From Actinomycetota bacterium (GTDB taxonomy: Bacteria; Actinomycetota; Acidimicrobiia; Acidimicrobiales; Microtrichaceae), in NCBI GenBank assembly GCA_018268735.1, contig JAFDWA010000751.1, positions 1-7,666 on the forward strand: 7,666 nt of DNA, read 5' to 3'. Of this stretch, positions 5,022 through 7,666 are shown piece by piece. The position numbers and the translations under genes are program-made. Numbering within the stretch: position 1 is the stretch's first letter; each line of letters starts with the position of its first letter. Under the pieces are notes generated by a model. That model searched no databases and was not told where the DNA came from. It saw only the letters and a program-made list of their open reading frames with translations.

Positions 5022-6437
5022 TCAACCGGGCGATCGGTCCGACGGCCGGTCCTCGGCAACGGATCGCGGGGCGATGCCACCTGCAGCGAGCAGCTCGCGG
5101 TAGCTCGCCTCCATCGCAGCGAGCAGCCCTACCGGGTCCGGGACTGCGACCGGGTCGACGACGAGGCCGAGGAACAGCCGACCTCGGTACGACATCGTCG
5201 TCAGGTTGAACGCTGTGTTGACGAGCGGTCCGAGAGGGTAGTTGCCCTCGAGCAGCGCGCCGGCGATGTACAGGTCGAAGGGCGCAGCGCGCACGTTCGA
5301 GCAGACGAAGTCCACTGCTCCGGCGGTTCGCGCTGCGAACCCGACGAGCGCGGCGTCGGGCATGAGCCGGGCGGCGGCTGCTGCCGCGTCGATGGAGATG
5401 CTGCCTTGGCCCTGCTTGACCCGCCCCAGGCGCTCGTGGACGGCACGGAAGCGCTCCTCGATCGGCATCTCCGCCGCGGGGAGCAGCGCGTGCGCCGGGG
5501 TGAAGGCGTTGCCGGCTGCCGACCGGTCTGCCCGAGTGCTGATGGGGATGGCGACGCGCAGCTCCGCGACCGGGAGGTCGGCTCGCTGGTGCACCGTCGC
5601 CGCTGCAGCGAGCGCACCGGTGACGAACAGGTCGTTGACGGTGCCGCCGAGGGCGTGGGCGGCCTCCTTCACCTCGTCGAGGCGCAGTGCGCTCCGTCCG
5701 AACCACCGCTCGGTGGAGCGGTCGGTCCACAGGGGCGAGCGTCGCCCGTCGATGGCGAGCTGTCCGACAGCGTCGAGCATCGTGTCGAGGAGCTCGGCGG
5801 TCCTCGACGGGACGTTCGCGACGCTGCGCCACATCGCAGCCGGGGCGGATGTGATGCCGCGCAGGCTGTCAGCGGCCCGACTGCTCGGCTGCTCCTGGCT
5901 GACGCTGTTGTCCGCGTCCGACGTGACCTCGACGCGCGGTGCACCTCGCGGCCCCCGCCCGCTCGTCGGCGTCCCGAGGCCGCTCGTCGGCGAGCGCTCC
6001 AGGTCCAGGAACTGCACGGACAGTCGGATGCCCCCCTCTCCGTCGGTGATGGTGTGGTCGAAGCGCTGCACCATGGCGGCGCGACCGTCGGGGAGCCCCT
6101 CGATCACGACGAACTCCCAGAGGGGTCGCTCGCGGTCGAACGGTCGGGCCGACAGCGACGCCACCAGCTCGTCCAGGGTCCGGCCGCCGAGATCCACCCA
6201 GCGGATGTGGTGGTCGAGGTCGAACGAGGGATCGTCACGCCAGACCGGCGTCGTGAACGCTCCACCCCCCTCGACGATGCGTCGACGCAGCCGCGGCACC
6301 GCCTCGGTGGCCGAGGCCATCCGACGACGCAGCTCGGCGCGATCGGGCGGGTGGTCGAGCAGGGTCAGGTTCGCGAAGGCCGAGGAGAGGCGTGGGTCGC
6401 CGTCGAGGGTCCACATGACCGACTCGAAGTCGGTCAT
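5022..6437 (-). CDS. WS/DGAT-type wax ester synthase / diacylglycerol acyltransferase
   Basis: 471 aa from the ATG at 6437, typical for the family. These enzymes transfer acyl-CoA to diacylglycerol or fatty alcohols at the membrane or lipid-body surface. The N-terminal block MTDFESVMWTLDGDP and PRLRRRI (48-54) match the family. PLWEF lies at 105-109. The active-site motif reads DHTITDG (127-133) where HHxxxDG is usual: catalytic H128 and D132-G133 are kept, but the first His is Asp. The C-terminal domain has GGTVNDLF (264-271), SNVRAAP (380-386), YIAGALLEGNYPLGP (390-404) and NLTTMSYRG (411-419). Residues about 147-200 form a Ser/Pro/Gly-rich linker with a 7-residue duplication. No Shine-Dalgarno precedes the ATG, which sits inside a perfect inverted repeat. 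An in-frame GTG at 6479 is an alternative start (485 aa). It lies 103 bp after PAP2 on the same strand. Confidence 0.92.
   Translation of the reverse strand: MTDFESVMWTLDGDPRLSSAFANLTLLDHPPDRAELRRRMASATEAVPRLRRRIVEGGGAFTTPVWRDDPSFDLDHHIRWVDLGGRTLDELVASLSARPFDRERPLWEFVVIEGLPDGRAAMVQRFDHTITDGEGGIRLSVQFLDLERSPTSGLGTPTSGRGPRGAPRVEVTSDADNSVSQEQPSSRAADSLRGITSAPAAMWRSVANVPSRTAELLDTMLDAVGQLAIDGRRSPLWTDRSTERWFGRSALRLDEVKEAAHALGGTVNDLFVTGALAAAATVHQRADLPVAELRVAIPISTRADRSAAGNAFTPAHALLPAAEMPIEERFRAVHERLGRVKQGQGSISIDAAAAAARLMPDAALVGFAARTAGAVDFVCSNVRAAPFDLYIAGALLEGNYPLGPLVNTAFNLTTMSYRGRLFLGLVVDPVAVPDPVGLLAAMEASYRELLAAGGIAPRSVAEDRPSDRSPG
5960..5992 (-). repeat. 21-bp tandem duplication inside the WS/DGAT linker
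   Basis: CGCTCGTCGGCG occurs at 5960-5971 and again at 5981-5992, a 21-bp period that keeps frame. In the protein it gives PTSGLGT then PTSGRGP (residues 150-163), in the variable linker between the two domains. Confidence 0.7.
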
Positions 6438-6438
6438 G
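6414..6438. repeat. Perfect inverted repeat (11-bp arms, 3-nt loop) over the WS/DGAT start codon
   Basis: CATGACCGACT (6414-6424) and AGTCGGTCATG (6428-6438) are exact reverse complements around CGA. On the mRNA strand the 5' arm contains the AUG at 6437 and the 3' arm ends in codon 8 (a second AUG), so codons 1-8 (MTDFESVM) would form one hairpin. It may block initiation, act as an operator, or be harmless within the coding region if translation starts at the GTG at 6479. Confidence 0.9.
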
Positions 6439-6476
6439 CGCTCGTCGGCGTCGGATCCCTCGTCGCTCTCCGCAGC

Positions 6477-6493
6477 CACCGCAGAGCACGGTA
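6477..6493 (-). promoter_or_regulatory. Alternative leaderless start for WS/DGAT (TACCGT plus GTG)
   Basis: TACCGT (minus strand of 6488-6493) is followed after 8 nt by a GTG (6479-6477), in frame with the WS/DGAT gene 14 codons before the ATG. The geometry resembles the SDR and LLM leaderless sites, though the gap is 1-2 nt longer. The extra residues VAAESDEGSDADER are acidic and not obviously conserved. Confidence 0.3.
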
Positions 6494-6541
6494 CCCCGAC
6501 CGCGGTGGACGCGGCGCGGTGAGCGTCGAGGACCTGCTCGA

Positions 6542-7192
6542 TCAGGTGCCGTCGTGCAGCGCTGCAGCCGATCGCCGATCCGACGCCCACGCCCGCTCCC
6601 CGAGTCGGGCGAGCGCGGCGCCGATCGCAGCGCCACCCACGACGTCGGACGCGTGGTGCACGCCGACGTGGATCCGGCTCCACCCGACCGCAGCGGCGAG
6701 CCCCCACCAGAGGGGGGCGACGCCGAGGTCGCGGCTCAGCTGGGTGGCAGCGCACGCACCGGCTGAGGCGTGGCCGCTGGGGAACGACGACGTCACCGGT
6801 CTGCGCAGGTCGTGCGGATGCTCGACCACGTGACCTGGTCGGGCCCGGTGGAAGCGCATCTTGACGGGGCCGTTCACGACCGCCTGGTCCACCGCGAGGA
6901 CGATGCTGCGTCGCACCGCGCGACGCCGGTGGGTCGGGCCGCCGACCGCTGCGTCGAGGAGGTTGATGCCGTGCCACAGGAGGCTGTGGTTGGCCGCCTG
7001 GGACAGCCCGTACATGGCGCGGTCAGCAATGCGGTTGCCGCGCAGCCGGGCGGCGAGGGCGTCGACCCGGTCGTCGAACGCGCCGACCGCCGGGTGCAGG
7101 AACGGCGTGCTGACCGCGGGTGGGGAGCCGCCGGAGCGTCCGGTGGCGGTCGCGTCCGCGTGGTCGGGCGAGAAGGGCACGTCGCCGCTCAT
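6542..7192 (-). CDS. PAP2-family (phosphatidic acid phosphatase type 2) phosphatase
   Basis: 216 aa. All three signature motifs of the PAP2/haloperoxidase superfamily are intact: C1 KMRFHRARP (111-119, K111 and R118), C2 PSGH (138-141, with H141 the general acid) and C3 SRIHVGVHHASD (172-183: R173, nucleophile H179, D183). The first 35 residues are Gly/Pro/Ser-rich and probably disordered. Hydrophobic stretches (94-108, 161-171, 184-196) are short, so it may be only loosely membrane-embedded. The likely reaction is dephosphorylation of a lipid phosphate such as phosphatidate, or a prenyl diphosphate. The ATG at 7192 overlaps the upstream nuclease stop as ATGA, which supports this start and translational coupling; the frame's longer extension to 7522 lies wholly inside the nuclease gene. 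The WS/DGAT gene follows after 103 bp, suggesting supply of diacylglycerol for storage lipid. Confidence 0.92.
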   Translation of the reverse strand: MSGDVPFSPDHADATATGRSGGSPPAVSTPFLHPAVGAFDDRVDALAARLRGNRIADRAMYGLSQAANHSLLWHGINLLDAAVGGPTHRRRAVRRSIVLAVDQAVVNGPVKMRFHRARPGHVVEHPHDLRRPVTSSFPSGHASAGACAATQLSRDLGVAPLWWGLAAAVGWSRIHVGVHHASDVVGGAAIGAALARLGERAWASDRRSAAALHDGT

Positions 7193-7666
7193 GCCGATCG
7201 CAGCGAGGTTCCGGCGACCGGGGCGACAGGGTCGGGTGGACGTCGTGGCCCGGTCGGGGTGGCCAGGGTCGCGGCGAGGGACGGGTCGCCACCGAAGGCC
7301 GGGCAGAAGGCCTTGAAGCTGCACCAGTTGCACAGCGCAGAGGGCTTGGGACGGAAGTCCTCCTGGTCGCACGCCCGCTCGACCGCGGACCAGAGCGCCT
7401 CGACCTTCTTCGTGACGCCGCGGGTGGACTGCTCCGACGGGGTCGTCGTGATGACCTGCGGTCGGTCGCCGAGGTAGATGAGCTGCACCGTGGCAGGCCG
7501 CCGGCCGAGCACTCGCTCGCACAGCATCGAGTAGAAGTGCACCCCACCGAGACGTGCCTGCTCCTGCGCCTGTGAGGGGGCGCGTCCGGTCTTGTAGTCG
7601 GTGACGACGAGCTCGCCGTCGGCGTCGAGCTCCAGCCGGTCGATGATCCCCCGCAGCGTGAGGGAG
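7189..7666 (-). CDS. RecB-family PD-(D/E)XK exonuclease, 5' end cut by window
   Basis: The last 158 residues are visible; the frame is open at the right edge. The first visible part, LRGIIDRLELDADGELVV followed by TDYKTG (7588-7605 on the minus strand), is the RecB-type nuclease core: GxIDR, then the catalytic Asp and the D-Y-K of the PD-(D/E)XK site. About 80 residues later comes CNWCSFKAFCP (C-x2-C-x5-C), the C-terminal cysteine cluster that in AddB, Cas4 and related RecB-like nucleases binds a 4Fe-4S cluster together with one upstream Cys (outside the window here). The tail is Pro/Arg-rich. The size and stand-alone layout fit actinobacterial RecB-family exonucleases with a PDDEXK_1 domain, likely acting in DNA repair. 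The stop overlaps the PAP2 start (ATGA). No cas genes are visible, so Cas4 is unlikely. Confidence 0.9.
   Translation of the reverse strand, partial: SLTLRGIIDRLELDADGELVVTDYKTGRAPSQAQEQARLGGVHFYSMLCERVLGRRPATVQLIYLGDRPQVITTTPSEQSTRGVTKKVEALWSAVERACDQEDFRPKPSALCNWCSFKAFCPAFGGDPSLAATLATPTGPRRPPDPVAPVAGTSLRSA

Noticed and set aside
4592..5080. N-terminal extension of the LLM frame by 163 residues
   Set aside because: It overlaps the well-supported 59-aa gene and the WS/DGAT 3' end, has Arg/Ser-rich non-family sequence, and the TIM-barrel homology begins only after the ATG at 4591.
5406..6833. Long plus-strand ORFs across the WS/DGAT and PAP2 genes
   Set aside because: High-GC antisense shadows; no recognisable domain and no ribosome-binding site.
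6480..6977. N-terminal extension of the WS/DGAT frame to 6977
   Set aside because: It is antisense-free but out of frame with the intact PAP2 gene, which carries all three catalytic motifs; the extension has typical shadow composition (Arg/Pro-rich).
7193..7522. N-terminal extension of the PAP2 frame to 7522
   Set aside because: It lies inside the nuclease gene with its Cys cluster, and the ATGA overlap marks the real start at 7192.
7189..7666. Cas4
   Set aside because: The nuclease core and Cys cluster also fit RecB/AddB-like exonucleases, and there is no CRISPR locus or cas gene nearby.
1..7666. tRNA, rRNA, insertion sequence, prophage or attachment site
   Set aside because: No such sequence, transposase, integrase or flanking repeat was seen; base composition looks uniform.

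Overview
High-GC chromosomal DNA of an actinobacterial type. The gene content (an F420-type luciferase-like monooxygenase, a WS/DGAT acyltransferase, a DHA2 efflux pump, a DUF7064-like protein with an RDHSWGPR motif) and two TANNNT boxes placed 6-7 nt before start codons, as in leaderless mRNAs, fit Actinomycetota, possibly Acidimicrobiia. The lineage is an inference; no rRNA or other marker is present.

Layout. (1) 1-1660, minus strand: an SDR oxidoreductase followed by a DUF7064-like protein that runs off the left edge. A 16-bp tandem repeat lies in the 92-bp gap between them. (2) 1661-1974: divergent control region with an 8+8 bp inverted repeat whose half-sites are 21 bp apart, then a probable 61-aa ORF whose stop overlaps the start of the next gene (TGATG). 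(3) 1975-3537, plus: 14-TM DHA2-type MFS exporter. (4) 3572-4591, minus: LLM-class oxidoreductase, probably leaderless. (5) 4796-4975, plus: a 59-aa protein of unknown function with a strong Shine-Dalgarno. (6) 5022-7666, minus: a RecB-like PD-(D/E)XK nuclease (5' end outside the window), a PAP2 phosphatase overlapping it by ATGA, and a WS/DGAT acyltransferase 103 bp further on.

Functional reading. PAP2 and WS/DGAT form a plausible lipid-storage pair: phosphatidate-type substrate to diacylglycerol, then acylation to triacylglycerol or wax ester. The SDR, DUF7064-like protein and LLM enzyme suggest oxidation of lipid, terpenoid or xenobiotic compounds, and the MFS pump would export small molecules. 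No substrate can be assigned from sequence.

No defence system, mobile element, CRISPR array or RNA gene was seen. The most unusual non-coding signal is a perfect inverted repeat (11-bp arms, 3-nt loop) covering the apparent start codon of the WS/DGAT gene. It would bury the AUG in a hairpin, or it marks an operator or an incorrect start call.
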